The translations under genes and the position numbers were made by a program. A stretch of DNA of 64,000 bases from an uncultured Alistipes sp. Its GTDB lineage: Bacteria; Bacteroidota; Bacteroidia; Bacteroidales; Rikenellaceae. The notes beneath the pieces are model-generated. The model was not told the origin of the DNA. It saw nothing but the letters and a program-made list of their open reading frames with translations, and did not search any database. Positions 50,425-64,000 of the stretch are shown here, one piece after another. How positions within the stretch are numbered: position 1 is the first letter of the stretch; every line of letters starts with the position of its first letter. The stretch covers positions 352,783 to 416,782 of the forward strand of contig CANQDE010000002.1 of the NCBI GenBank assembly GCA_947591475.1. The letters run 5' to 3'.

Positions 50425-51522
50425 ATGACTGAAAACAGAGGAAAGATAGGCATCGCGCAGGGCGATCCCAACGGCATCGGATGGGAAGTGATTCTCAAAT
50501 CGTTGGCCGATCCGCGTTTGGCCGATCTCTATACGTTGGTCGTCTACGGTTCGCCCGAAATGGCCGCCTACTACCAACATACGCTCCATGATACGGAGCC
50601 CGTCGCGTTCAATGTCGTCGAATCGGCCGCAGAAGCGCGTCGCGGCCGCGTCAATTTAGTTGCTTGCGGACGGACGTCCGGCGTGAATCCCGGGCGAATC
50701 GCTCCCGAAGCAGGTCGTGCAGCCGTCGAAGCGTTGCGCAAGGCTACGGCTGAACTCAAAGCCGGTGAATTAGATGCACTCGTAACGGCTCCGTTCGATA
50801 AACAGGCCGTCCAGAGCGACGATTTCCGTTTCACGGGCCATACCGAATACTTCGGTGCCGAGTTCGGAGGCGAACCGTTGATGATTCTGTGCAGCGACGT
50901 GTTGCGCGTGGGATTGGTTACGAAACACCTTCCCGTGTCGGAAATCGCCTCGCACATCACGAAAGAGGCGATTGTACGCGATTTGCATCTGTTGCGGCGT
51001 TCGTTGAAAGAGGACTTCGGAATCGTCGAGCCGCGCATCGCTGTCATGGCGCTCAATCCGCATGCGGGCGACGGCGGTCTGCTGGGCCGCGAAGAGGAGG
51101 AGATCATCCGTCCGGCAATCGTCGAGGCATTCGATGCAGGCGTATTGGCTTTCGGGCCGTTTGCGGCCGACGGACTTTTCGCCGGCGGCGATTACGTCCG
51201 GTACGACGGCATTCTGGCCATGTATCACGACCAAGGGCTGGCTCCGTTCAAGAGCCTGTCGCCCGACGGGGTGAACTTCACGGCCGGACTTCCCGTAGTC
51301 CGCACGTCGCCCGACCATGGCACGGCGTTCGACATCGCAGGTCAGGACAAGGCCGACCCGCAGTCGATGCGCAATGCGATTTATACGGCCTGCGACATCG
51401 TCGGTCATCGGCGTGCATGGGCCGAATGGACAGCCGATCCGTTGCAGCGGGCCGAGCGCGAACGTTCGAACCGCGATGTTTCGGTCAAGGATTTGCCCCA
51501 GACCGAAAAAGAGGAACGATAA
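50425..51522 (+). CDS. pdxA: 4-hydroxythreonine-4-phosphate dehydrogenase
   Basis: GKIGIAQGDPNGIGWEVILKSL; GHTEYFGAEFGG; YHDQGLAPFKSL; AGGAGG upstream of ATG 50425. Confidence 0.94.
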   Translation: MTENRGKIGIAQGDPNGIGWEVILKSLADPRLADLYTLVVYGSPEMAAYYQHTLHDTEPVAFNVVESAAEARRGRVNLVACGRTSGVNPGRIAPEAGRAAVEALRKATAELKAGELDALVTAPFDKQAVQSDDFRFTGHTEYFGAEFGGEPLMILCSDVLRVGLVTKHLPVSEIASHITKEAIVRDLHLLRRSLKEDFGIVEPRIAVMALNPHAGDGGLLGREEEEIIRPAIVEAFDAGVLAFGPFAADGLFAGGDYVRYDGILAMYHDQGLAPFKSLSPDGVNFTAGLPVVRTSPDHGTAFDIAGQDKADPQSMRNAIYTACDIVGHRRAWAEWTADPLQRAERERSNRDVSVKDLPQTEKEER

Positions 51523-51547
51523 GGAGAAAAAGAGGAAATTATATAGT

Positions 51548-51686
51548 GTACCAACGGTCGTAAAACTTGATTTGTTTCGGCATAGCGACCGAAGCCCCCG
51601 CCAAGGCGGGGGTGCGGGGGTGGGTCAAAACTGAATGCACGGCCAAAGGCCGTGAGGAACAGCGGTCGGATTCGAAAACGCGGGTA
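51548..51686 (+). repeat. Intergenic repeat family C, copy 2
   Basis: CCGAAGCCCCCGCCAAGGCGGGGGTGCGGGGGTGGGTCAAAACTGAATGCACGGCCAAAGGCCGTGAGGAACAGCGGTCGGATTCG. Confidence 0.88.
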
Positions 51687-51817
51687 CATTAAAAAGAAGT
51701 ATGAAAATGAAAATAGGGAATTTCCGAAGATGGATTCCGTCTCGTAATTGTGGAAACGTCTTCGTCGGTGGGTTGATCCACCGTTCGGAATCCCCGAAAA
51801 GTTAAGTTAATAAGTAT

Positions 51818-53770
51818 ATGGTAAAAATCACTTTTCCCGATGGCTCGGTTAAGGAGTATGCCAAAGGGACGACCGCTTACCAAGTCGCGGAGAGTATCAG
51901 CCCTCGTTTAGCTGCCGACTCGCTGGCCGCTTCGGTAAATGGCGCGACGGTCGATCTGTCGCACCCGATCGAGGAGGATGCCTCGATCCGATTCTTCAAA
52001 TGGGAGGACGACGAAGGAAAGCACGCTTTCTGGCATACGTCGTCGCATCTGCTTGCCGAGGCCCTCGAAACGCTCTATCCGGGCATCAAGTTCGGCATCG
52101 GACCGGCGATCGAAAACGGCTTCTATTACGATGTCGATGCTCCGGTGCCCATCACCGAGGCCGATCTCCCGAAGATCGAACAGAAAATGACGGAGCTCGC
52201 CCGCAACAAGGAGGAGCTCGTGCGGCGCGAAGTGCCCAAGGCCGAGGCCTTGAAGACCTTCACCGAAAAGGGCGACCCGTATAAGGTCGAACTGATTTCC
52301 GGCCTCGAAGACGGCACGATTTCGTTCTATACCAACGGTTGCTTCACCGACCTTTGCCGCGGGCCGCACATCCCCAACACGGGGGCTATCAAGGCCATCA
52401 AACTGACCTCTGTGGCCGGTGCCTACTGGCGCGGCAACGAGCATAACAAGATGTTGACCCGCATCTACGGCATCTCGTTCCCCAAGAAGTCGATGCTCGA
52501 CGAGTATCTGGCGTTGATGGAGGAGGCCAAGAAACGCGACCACCGCAAATTGGGCAAGGAACTCGAATTGTTCACCTTCTCGCAGCGCGTGGGTCAGGGC
52601 CTGCCGTTGTGGTTGCCCAAGGGCGCCGCGCTGCGCGACCGGCTCGAACAGTTCCTGCGCAACGTGCAGAAACAATACGGGTACCAGCAGGTCATCACAC
52701 CGCATATCGGCAACAAGGATTTGTATGTTACCTCGGGCCACTATGCCAAGTATGGGAAGGATTCGTTCCAACCCATCCACACCCCCATTGAAGGCGAAGA
52801 GTACTTATTAAAACCGATGAACTGCCCGCACCATTGCGAGATTTATCGGTCGAAACCTCGTTCGTACAAGGAGTTGCCGGTTCGTCTGGCCGAGTTCGGT
52901 ACGGTGTACCGTTACGAGCAGTCGGGCGAATTGCACGGATTGACCCGTGTGCGCGGATTTACGCAGGACGACGCCCATCTGTTCGTGCGCCCCGACCAGC
53001 TGCTCGACGAGTTCGAACGGGTCATCGACATCGTGCTCTATATCTTCAAAACGCTCAAATTCGACAGCTATACGGCACAAATTTCGCTGCGTGATCCCAA
53101 CAACCGCGAAAAATATATCGGTACGGACGAGAACTGGGAAAAGGCCGAATCGGCCATCATGCAGGCCGCCAAGGAGAAGGGGCTCAATACGATCGTCGAA
53201 TACGGCGAGGCGGCTTTTTACGGCCCGAAGCTCGACTTCATGGTCAAGGATGCCATCGGCCGCAAATGGCAGTTAGGCACCATTCAGGTGGACTACAACC
53301 TGCCGGAGCGTTTCGACCTGACCTACAAGGGGGCGGACGACAAACTGCACCGACCCATCATGATCCACCGTGCGCCGTTCGGTTCGATGGAACGGTTCGT
53401 CGCCGTGCTGTTGGAGCATACGGGCGGGAAATTGCCGTTGTGGCTGTCGCCCGATCAGGTCGTCGTGCTGCCCATTTCGGAGAAGTACAACGACTACGCC
53501 GAAGAGGTCGTGAAGTATCTGAACGACCGCGATGTCCGTGCGCAGATCGACGACCGCAACGAAAAAATCGGCCGCAAAATCCGCGACAACGAACTGAAAC
53601 GCATTCCGTTCCTGTTGATCGTGGGCGAAAAGGAGGCCTCCGAAGGGCTCGTATCGGTACGTGCGCAGGGCGAGGGCGACAAGGGGCAGATGAAACTCGA
53701 CGCCTTCTGCGAACTGGTCGCCGGATTAGTCAAGCAGGAGACCGAAGCCAATAAACTGAAAATCAACTAA
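51818..53770 (+). CDS. thrS: Threonyl-tRNA synthetase
   Basis: 650 aa; TGS domain; [39 protein letters not shown]. Confidence 0.98.
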   Translation: MVKITFPDGSVKEYAKGTTAYQVAESISPRLAADSLAASVNGATVDLSHPIEEDASIRFFKWEDDEGKHAFWHTSSHLLAEALETLYPGIKFGIGPAIENGFYYDVDAPVPITEADLPKIEQKMTELARNKEELVRREVPKAEALKTFTEKGDPYKVELISGLEDGTISFYTNGCFTDLCRGPHIPNTGAIKAIKLTSVAGAYWRGNEHNKMLTRIYGISFPKKSMLDEYLALMEEAKKRDHRKLGKELELFTFSQRVGQGLPLWLPKGAALRDRLEQFLRNVQKQYGYQQVITPHIGNKDLYVTSGHYAKYGKDSFQPIHTPIEGEEYLLKPMNCPHHCEIYRSKPRSYKELPVRLAEFGTVYRYEQSGELHGLTRVRGFTQDDAHLFVRPDQLLDEFERVIDIVLYIFKTLKFDSYTAQISLRDPNNREKYIGTDENWEKAESAIMQAAKEKGLNTIVEYGEAAFYGPKLDFMVKDAIGRKWQLGTIQVDYNLPERFDLTYKGADDKLHRPIMIHRAPFGSMERFVAVLLEHTGGKLPLWLSPDQVVVLPISEKYNDYAEEVVKYLNDRDVRAQIDDRNEKIGRKIRDNELKRIPFLLIVGEKEASEGLVSVRAQGEGDKGQMKLDAFCELVAGLVKQETEANKLKIN

Positions 53771-53779
53771 TACTTTACC

Positions 53780-54403
53780 ATTATCGCAGCACCAAAACCA
53801 TTCCCGCCGAGACCGTTCACTCCCGGGAATAACCGGCCGAAACCGGCCGCCGGAAAAGATCCCCGTTTCGGGCGCAGACTGCCTGAAAAAGAGAATCCCC
53901 ATCGCATCAACGAGCAGATTACGGCTCCCGAGGTGCGTGTGGTGGGCGAAAACGTCGAGCAGCCGCGGGTCATGCCGATCCGCGAGGCGCTTCGGCTTGC
54001 CGATGAACTCGAACTCGATCTGATCGAGATTTCGCCGAAAGCCGATCCTCCCGTATGCCGCATTGCGGACTACCAGAAGTTCCTCTACCAGCAGCGGAAG
54101 AAAGCCAAGGAGATCAAGGCCAACCAGACGAAGGTCGTGGTCAAGGAGATCCGCTTCGGGCCGCAGACCGACGACCATGACTACAACTTCAAGTTGAAGC
54201 ATGCGCAGAACTTTTTGAAAGAGGGGGCCAAGGTGAAGGCCTATGTCTTCTTCCGCGGACGCTCCATCGTCTTCAAGGAGCAGGGCGAGATTCTGTTGTT
54301 GCGCTTCGCCACCGATTTGGAGGAGGTCGCCAAGGTCGAGATGATGCCGAAATTGGATGGCAAGAAGATGAACATGATGCTTGCGCCCAAGAGCAAGAAG
54401 TAG
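53780..54403 (+). CDS. infC: Translation initiation factor IF-3, predicted ATT start
   Basis: Open frame from ATT 53780 ([11 protein letters not shown]...[33 protein letters not shown]); the track ORF at 53933 starts inside the conserved N-domain. Confidence 0.88.
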   Translation: MIAAPKPFPPRPFTPGNNRPKPAAGKDPRFGRRLPEKENPHRINEQITAPEVRVVGENVEQPRVMPIREALRLADELELDLIEISPKADPPVCRIADYQKFLYQQRKKAKEIKANQTKVVVKEIRFGPQTDDHDYNFKLKHAQNFLKEGAKVKAYVFFRGRSIVFKEQGEILLLRFATDLEEVAKVEMMPKLDGKKMNMMLAPKSKK

Positions 54404-54456
54404 CCGCTTGTCGGAAATCGCCGACGAATCGGTCGGCCGGCTTCCGTCGGAATATG

Positions 54457-54492
54457 AAAAAAGCGATTGCAGTTGTCTGCAATCGCTTTTTT
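54457..54492. terminator. Bidirectional terminator between infC and clpB
   Basis: AAAAAAGCGATTGCA-gttgtc-TGCAATCGCTTTTTT. Confidence 0.92.
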
Positions 54493-54543
54493 ATTAACAG
54501 GCCGAAGTGCTTAGGTCGGTACTTTGTTGGCCTTTGCGAACCG

Positions 54544-57138
<2,595 letters not shown>

Positions 57139-57307
57139 ATCGTTGTGTTTTTCGATTGCGTGTTCGACGGGCTTTCCCGCAAAGCGCTTGCCACGCCGCC
57201 GATTCCCGACATCTTGGCCGATTTTGGCAGTTGCGGTATGCCAACTCGTGCCACAATACGCCAAAACGACTACCGTGTCGCGACAAAATGACTTCCTTCT
57301 AAAAGTA

Positions 57308-57395
57308 GCGGGGCGAAGCCTGCGGACGGAACGACACGCAAGTGGCGGGCCTCCGCGGGCGGAGGCTTCGGCCCGCGCGGCCCGTCGGGCTGCCA
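57308..57395. repeat. GC-rich intergenic repeat family B, copy 2
   Basis: GCGGGGCGAAGCCTGCGGACGG...GGCGGGCCTCCGCGGGCGGAGGCTTCGGCCCGCGCGGCCC, shared with 18611-18700. Confidence 0.85.
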
Positions 57396-57490
57396 TTATA
57401 AAGGCTGTTTTTGAAATGGGTTGGCAGCGAAGAAAGCGTTGAAAAGCATGGTAACGATCTAACGCATCGGGAACGCCTTTTAAAAGGCGC

Positions 57491-57544
57491 GCCTCGGCAA
57501 TGCTCAAATAAATTTGGCATTGCCCTCGGCTTTTCGTATCTTTG
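57491..57544 (+). repeat. Intergenic repeat family A, copy 3 (promoter-bearing)
   Basis: GCCTCGGCAATGCTCAAATAAATTTGGCATTGCCCTCGGCTTTTCGTATCTTTG, near-identical to 37437-37491. Confidence 0.88.
57513..57544 (+). promoter_or_regulatory. Consensus promoter for dnaX inside repeat family A
   Basis: TTTG-N20-TATCTTTG; -7 element ends 8 nt before the dnaX ATG. Confidence 0.75.
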
Positions 57545-57552
57545 GCGTTGCT

Positions 57553-59394
<1,842 letters not shown>

Positions 59395-59415
59395 CGGCGG
59401 CGTTCGCGAACGGAC

Positions 59416-59551
59416 GGTTGGACGGTCGTAAGCTTGATTAGTTTCGGCTGCTTGACTGAAGCCCCCGCCAAGGCGGGGGTTTAGGGGTGGGTCAAACCTG
59501 CATACGCGGCCAAAGGCCGCGAGAACAGCGGTCGATTCGAAAAACGCGGGT
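59416..59551 (+). repeat. Intergenic repeat family C, copy 3
   Basis: TGAAGCCCCCGCCAAGGCGGGGGTTTAGGGGTGGGTCAAACCTGCATACGCGGCCAAAGGCCGCGAGAACAGCGGTCGATTCG. Confidence 0.88.
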
Positions 59552-59584
59552 GCAAGAAAGTATAGAATCGCGATAAGACAAAAT

Positions 59585-60880
59585 ATGGGAACCAAAAATT
59601 TTATCGAAGAACTCGAATGGCGCGGGATGATCCACACGATCATGCCCGGCGCGAAGGAACAACTCGAAAAGGAGATGACGACGGCCTATCTGGGAATCGA
59701 CCCTACGGCCGATTCGTTGCATATCGGCCACTTGGTCGGCGTGATGATTCTGAAACACTTCCAGTTGTGCGGCCATCGTCCGCTGGCGCTGGTCGGCGGG
59801 GCTACGGGCATGATCGGCGATCCGTCGGGTAAGTCGCAGGAACGCAATCTGCTCGACGAACCGACCTTGCGCCATAATCAGGAGGCCATCAAACGTCAGT
59901 TGGCCAAGCTGCTCGATTTCGAATCCGATGCGCCCAATGCCGCCGTGATGGTCAACAATTACGATTGGATGAAGGAGTTTTCGTTTCTGGACTTCATCCG
60001 CGACATCGGCAAACTCATCACGGTCAACTATATGATGGCCAAGGATTCCGTCAAGAAACGCTTCAACGGCGAGGGCGACGGCATGTCCTTCACAGAGTTC
60101 ACCTACCAGCTCGTGCAGGGCTACGACTTCATGCACCTTTACGAGACGATGAACTGCAAAATCCAGCTCGGCGGCGCCGACCAGTGGGGCAATATCACCA
60201 CCGGTACGGAGCTGATCCGCCGTAAGTTGGGCGGCGAGGCCTACGCCATCACCTGCCCGCTCATCACCAAAGCCGACGGCACGAAGTTCGGCAAGACCGA
60301 GAGCGGCAACGTCTGGCTCGATCCGCGCTATACGTCGCCTTACAAGTTCTACCAGTTCTGGCTGAACGTCAGCGACGAGGATGCCGAGCGGTATATCAAG
60401 ATTTTCACGCTGCTTGACCGCGAAACCATCGAAGGACTGATTGCCGAGCATCGCGCTGCGCCGCATCTGCGCATTTTGCAGAAGCGTCTGGCCGAGGAGA
60501 TTACGACGATGATCCACTCCCGCGAGGAGTACGAAAAGGCGGCCAACGCATCGGCGATTCTGTTCGGCGGTGCGGCTCCCGAAACGCTGCGGAGCATCGA
60601 CGAAATGACCTTGTTGCAGGTGTTCGAGGGCGTGCCGCAGTTCCGCATCGCGCGGACGGATTTGGGGGCTTTGCCGTTCATCGAGCTTTGCGCCGAAAAG
60701 ACGCAGATTTTCCCGTCGAAAGGCGAGTGCCGCAAGATGGTGCAGGGCGGCGGTGTGTCGCTCAACAAGGAGAAGGTGGCCGATCCGATGCGTGCGCTGA
60801 CGGAGGCTGACCTGCTGGCCGGAAAATACCTCCTCGTGCAGAAGGGCAAGAAAAATTATTATTTGGTGATAGCGGAGTAG
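59585..60880 (+). CDS. tyrS: Tyrosyl-tRNA synthetase
   Basis: [18 protein letters not shown] (HIGH); [13 protein letters not shown] (KFGKT); C-terminal S4 domain. Confidence 0.98.
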   Translation: MGTKNFIEELEWRGMIHTIMPGAKEQLEKEMTTAYLGIDPTADSLHIGHLVGVMILKHFQLCGHRPLALVGGATGMIGDPSGKSQERNLLDEPTLRHNQEAIKRQLAKLLDFESDAPNAAVMVNNYDWMKEFSFLDFIRDIGKLITVNYMMAKDSVKKRFNGEGDGMSFTEFTYQLVQGYDFMHLYETMNCKIQLGGADQWGNITTGTELIRRKLGGEAYAITCPLITKADGTKFGKTESGNVWLDPRYTSPYKFYQFWLNVSDEDAERYIKIFTLLDRETIEGLIAEHRAAPHLRILQKRLAEEITTMIHSREEYEKAANASAILFGGAAPETLRSIDEMTLLQVFEGVPQFRIARTDLGALPFIELCAEKTQIFPSKGECRKMVQGGGVSLNKEKVADPMRALTEADLLAGKYLLVQKGKKNYYLVIAE

Positions 60881-60901
60881 GGGAGCCTGCCGCTGCGAAA
60901 A

Positions 60902-61264
60902 ATGAGCGGAATGCAATACGAAATCGTGCTCGACCGCATGGAGTTCCGCGCCTTTCACGGGTGCTACGAGCTCGAACGGCAAGTGGGCAACCGTTTCACG
61001 GTCGATCTGACCGTTACGGCGGAGCTCGGGCGCGTGGCCGAGGAGGACAGCGTCGAACAGGCCGTCAACTATCTGACGGTCTATGAAATCGTGCGGGTGC
61101 AGATGCGAATTACGCAACGCACCATCGAGCGGGTGGCGGCGAATATCATCGACGCACTTTACGCCGCTTTTCCGCAGATCGTGCACGTGCGCTGTACCGT
61201 GTCGAAGCTGGCTCCGCCGTTGGGCGGCAAGGTCGCCAAAGTGAGCGTTGCGTTGGAAAAATAG
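60902..61264 (+). CDS. folB: Dihydroneopterin aldolase
   Basis: 120 aa; IVLDRMEFRAFHGCYELERQVGNRFTVDLTV...VNYLTVYEIV. Confidence 0.93.
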   Translation: MSGMQYEIVLDRMEFRAFHGCYELERQVGNRFTVDLTVTAELGRVAEEDSVEQAVNYLTVYEIVRVQMRITQRTIERVAANIIDALYAAFPQIVHVRCTVSKLAPPLGGKVAKVSVALEK

Positions 61265-61330
61265 AACAGGGCGGGTATCCAGAACCGGTGCGGATGCCCA
61301 CCCGTTGTTATCGATAAGGTTAGGTTATTT

Positions 61331-62686
61331 ATGGTACATCGTTCGCAGGGCCGCGCTACGTTGGGCGGCAAGTTGAGTGCGGTGCTCGTCGCGGCCGGAA
61401 GTTCGGTCGGACTGGGCAACATCTGGCGGTTTCCCTATGTCGTCGGCGAAAACGGCGGCGGAGCGTTTTTGGTCATCTACGTGCTGTGCGTGCTGTTGTT
61501 CGGGCTGCCCATCATGTTGGCCGAGTTTTCGGTGGGGCGCGCTTCGCATCGCAACGCCGTCGGTGCCTACCGCAAATTGGACCGCCGTTGGAAATTCTTG
61601 GGCTACAACGGCGTGCTGGCCGCCTTTCTGATTCTCGGGTTCTATTTCGTCGTGTCGGGATGGACGGCCGAATACATGGTGCAGTCCGTTACGGGCGGAT
61701 TGGCCCATTGTACCGCTCCCGAGCAGTACGCCGCTTTTTTCGAGGGGTTCATCGCCCACCCGTGGCGGCCGTTGGTCTATACCGGTCTGTTCATTCTGGC
61801 GACCCACGTCATCATCGCGATGGGCGTGCAGAAAGGGATCGAACGCTCGTCTAAGTTGTTGATGCCGCTGCTGTTGGTCGTTCTGCTCGCTTTGGCCGTT
61901 CACTCGCTGCTGATGCCGGGCGGTGGCGAAGGCCTGCGCTTCCTGTTCCGGCCCGATTTCTCGAAAGTAACCCCCGCTACCGTGCTGGTGGCGATGGGGC
62001 AGGCCTTCTTCTCGCTCTCCATCGGATTGGGAACGATGGTAACGTATGCTTCGTATTTCAAGCCCGAAACCGATCTTCGGAAAACGGCTTTCAACGTAAC
62101 GCTGCTCGACACGCTGGTCGCCGTGTTGGCGGGCGTGGTCATCTTTCCGGCGGTGTTCAGTGTCGGCATCGCACCGACGTCGGGCCCCTCGCTGGTTTTC
62201 ATTACGCTGCCCGGGATTTTTAACGGCATGCCGTTGAGCATGGTGTGGTCGACGGTCTTTTTCCTGCTGTTGGTCATCGCGGCCCTGACCTCGACCCTCT
62301 CGCTGCATGAGGTGCTCACGGCCTATATGCAAGAGGAATGGGGCTTGAGCCGTCGGCGTGCCGCTTGGACTACCACCGCAGCGACGGCTGCGCTGGGTGC
62401 GTTGGCTTCGCTCTCGTTAGGCGTGCTCGGCGGCTGGAAAATCTGCGGGCTCAACATCTTCGATTCGCTCGATTATCTGACGGCCAACATCCTGCTGCCG
62501 GCGGGCGGATTCGTAACCTGCATTTTCGTGGGCTGGTTCATGGACCGGCGGAAATTCGAGGCACAAATCACCAACAACGGCGCTTTTCGTGCGTGGTTTT
62601 TCGTGGCGCTACGGTGGCTGCTGCGCTATTTTTGCCCCGTTGTGCTGCTGTTGATGTTCCTCGACAATCTGAAAGTTTTTCATTAG
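61331..62686 (+). CDS. Sodium-dependent transporter (NSS/SNF family)
   Basis: 451 aa; GKLSAVLVAAGSSVGLGNIWRFPYVVGENGGGAFLVIY. Confidence 0.95.
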   Translation: MVHRSQGRATLGGKLSAVLVAAGSSVGLGNIWRFPYVVGENGGGAFLVIYVLCVLLFGLPIMLAEFSVGRASHRNAVGAYRKLDRRWKFLGYNGVLAAFLILGFYFVVSGWTAEYMVQSVTGGLAHCTAPEQYAAFFEGFIAHPWRPLVYTGLFILATHVIIAMGVQKGIERSSKLLMPLLLVVLLALAVHSLLMPGGGEGLRFLFRPDFSKVTPATVLVAMGQAFFSLSIGLGTMVTYASYFKPETDLRKTAFNVTLLDTLVAVLAGVVIFPAVFSVGIAPTSGPSLVFITLPGIFNGMPLSMVWSTVFFLLLVIAALTSTLSLHEVLTAYMQEEWGLSRRRAAWTTTAATAALGALASLSLGVLGGWKICGLNIFDSLDYLTANILLPAGGFVTCIFVGWFMDRRKFEAQITNNGAFRAWFFVALRWLLRYFCPVVLLLMFLDNLKVFH

Positions 62687-62770
62687 CCTTCGGCTCTTCG
62701 CGGCGGGCGAAAAAGGACGAACACGCCCTTGCTGCGGCGTGAGGCGCGGATTTTGCACCTCGGTCGGCGT

Positions 62771-64000
62771 ATGCAATCGCTGCTGAGACGTTGGACGGAT
62801 GCCCTTTTGGAGAAAGTCGGTTTGAGTTCGGCAACCGAGAACGGATGGGACTTGTGGGTCGCTCTGTTGTTGGTGCTGTTGGTCGGCGTGCTCTTCGATT
62901 TCGTGTGTCGGCTGACGCTCGCCCGCGGAATGCGCCGCCTTGTGGAGCATACCCGCGTCAAATGGGACGACGAACTGTTCAGCATGCCCGTACTGAACCA
63001 CTCCTGCCATGTGTTGAGCGCGATTCTGCTGTCGGTGATGCTGCCGGTCGTTTTCGAGGAGGACAGCCATGCGCGGACGCTGCTCAATCGGTTGATGCAG
63101 AGCTATGTCATCATCACCGTCTGCCGGTTGCTCTGCGTCTTGATCCGTGCGGGGTTCCGGATTGCTGTCCGCCGTCCCGCCTGGCAGAACAAACCCATCA
63201 AGGGGCTGCGTCAGACGGCGCAAGGCATCGTCGTACTGATAAGCGTCGTGTTGATTATTTCCATCCTGGTCGGCCGTTCGCCTACTTTCCTGTTGACCGG
63301 TCTGGGCGCCTCGGCGGCCGTCTTGATGCTTATATTCAAAGACAGCATCCTCGGATTCGTGTCGGGCATCCAGCTTTCGGTCAACGACATGTTGCAGGTG
63401 GGCGACTGGATCGAGATGACGAAATACGGCGCCAACGGCGTCGTCATCGAGGTAACCCTCACGACCGTGAAAATCCGCAATTACGACAATACGGTCGTTA
63501 CGTTGCCGCCCTATCTGTTGGTGAGCGATTCGTTCCAGAATTGGCAGGCGATGAAACGGTCGGGCGGACGGCGCGTCATGCGGTCGGTCTCCATCGACAT
63601 TTCGTCCGTCCGTTTTTGCACGCCCGAGCGGTTGGAACGCTTCCGGCGCATCGGCCTCGTGCGCGAATACATCGAGACCGTCGAGCAACAGTACGCCGCT
63701 TATAATGCGGCTCACGGCCTTTCGCCGACCGATTCGGAGAGCGGTGCAGGGGCCGACGGGCTGCGACTGACCAATTTAGAGATTTTCCGCAACTATCTGA
63801 TCGCCTATTTGCGGTCGGCGGTTCCGATACGGGAGGACATGACGCTTATGGTGAGACAGTTGCAACCGTCGGACACGGGCGTGCCGCTGCAGCTCTATTT
63901 TTTCACCGATACGGTCGTGTGGCAGGAGTACGAACGGATCCAGTCCGAAGTCTTTTCGCATGTCATGGCTGTCGTGGGGGAGTTCGACCTGCGGATTTTC
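62771..64000 (+). CDS. Mechanosensitive ion channel (MscS family), 3' end outside window
   Basis: ORF absent from the track because it is open at the edge: MQSLLRRWTDALLEKVGL...GLGASAAVLMLIFKDSILGFVSGIQLSVNDMLQVGDWIEM...VVTLPPYLLVSDSFQNW. Confidence 0.9.
   Translation, partial: MQSLLRRWTDALLEKVGLSSATENGWDLWVALLLVLLVGVLFDFVCRLTLARGMRRLVEHTRVKWDDELFSMPVLNHSCHVLSAILLSVMLPVVFEEDSHARTLLNRLMQSYVIITVCRLLCVLIRAGFRIAVRRPAWQNKPIKGLRQTAQGIVVLISVVLIISILVGRSPTFLLTGLGASAAVLMLIFKDSILGFVSGIQLSVNDMLQVGDWIEMTKYGANGVVIEVTLTTVKIRNYDNTVVTLPPYLLVSDSFQNWQAMKRSGGRRVMRSVSIDISSVRFCTPERLERFRRIGLVREYIETVEQQYAAYNAAHGLSPTDSESGAGADGLRLTNLEIFRNYLIAYLRSAVPIREDMTLMVRQLQPSDTGVPLQLYFFTDTVVWQEYERIQSEVFSHVMAVVGEFDLRIF

Overview
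This 64-kb window is a Bacteroidota (Bacteroidales-like) chromosome segment. The taxon is inferred from TTTG-N20-TAnnTTTG promoters and Bacteroidales-type gene families. Positions ~1-7.9 kb are an AT-richer accessory/mobile-element remnant. It holds two tandem tyrosine recombinases, a short RhuM-like ORF, a tightly coupled sce7726 / sce7725 / HEPN-RES-type operon (candidate defence or toxin module), a ~300-bp foldback palindrome, a strict period-8 degenerate array, a hairpin-rich oriT-like segment, a frameshifted mobC-like gene with no relaxase in view, rteC, and a 5'-truncated YjbR gene. The rest is mainly core genome: LytTR/LytS plus an RND efflux operon, radical SAM, AraC, Hsp20, P-type ATPase, the rodA-mrdA-mreDCB shape cluster, DAHP synthase/chorismate mutase, GH3, tig-clpP-clpX-tkt, an aminotransferase, tRNA-Ser, an LTA-synthase-like gene with an in-frame TGA, the rnf operon with rseC, nadE, tRNA-Glu, pdxA, thrS-infC, clpB, dnaX, tyrS, folB, an NSS transporter and an MscS-like channel. 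The main items for follow-up are the sce7726/sce7725/RES cassette, the foldback element, the period-8 array, an A10 slippage site in dnaX where both shifted frames terminate at once, dispersed intergenic repeats (one family carries a near-consensus promoter), a tandem repeat abutting the tkt start codon, and the interrupted LTA-synthase-like gene. No database search or folding program was run. All family calls come from reading the translations.
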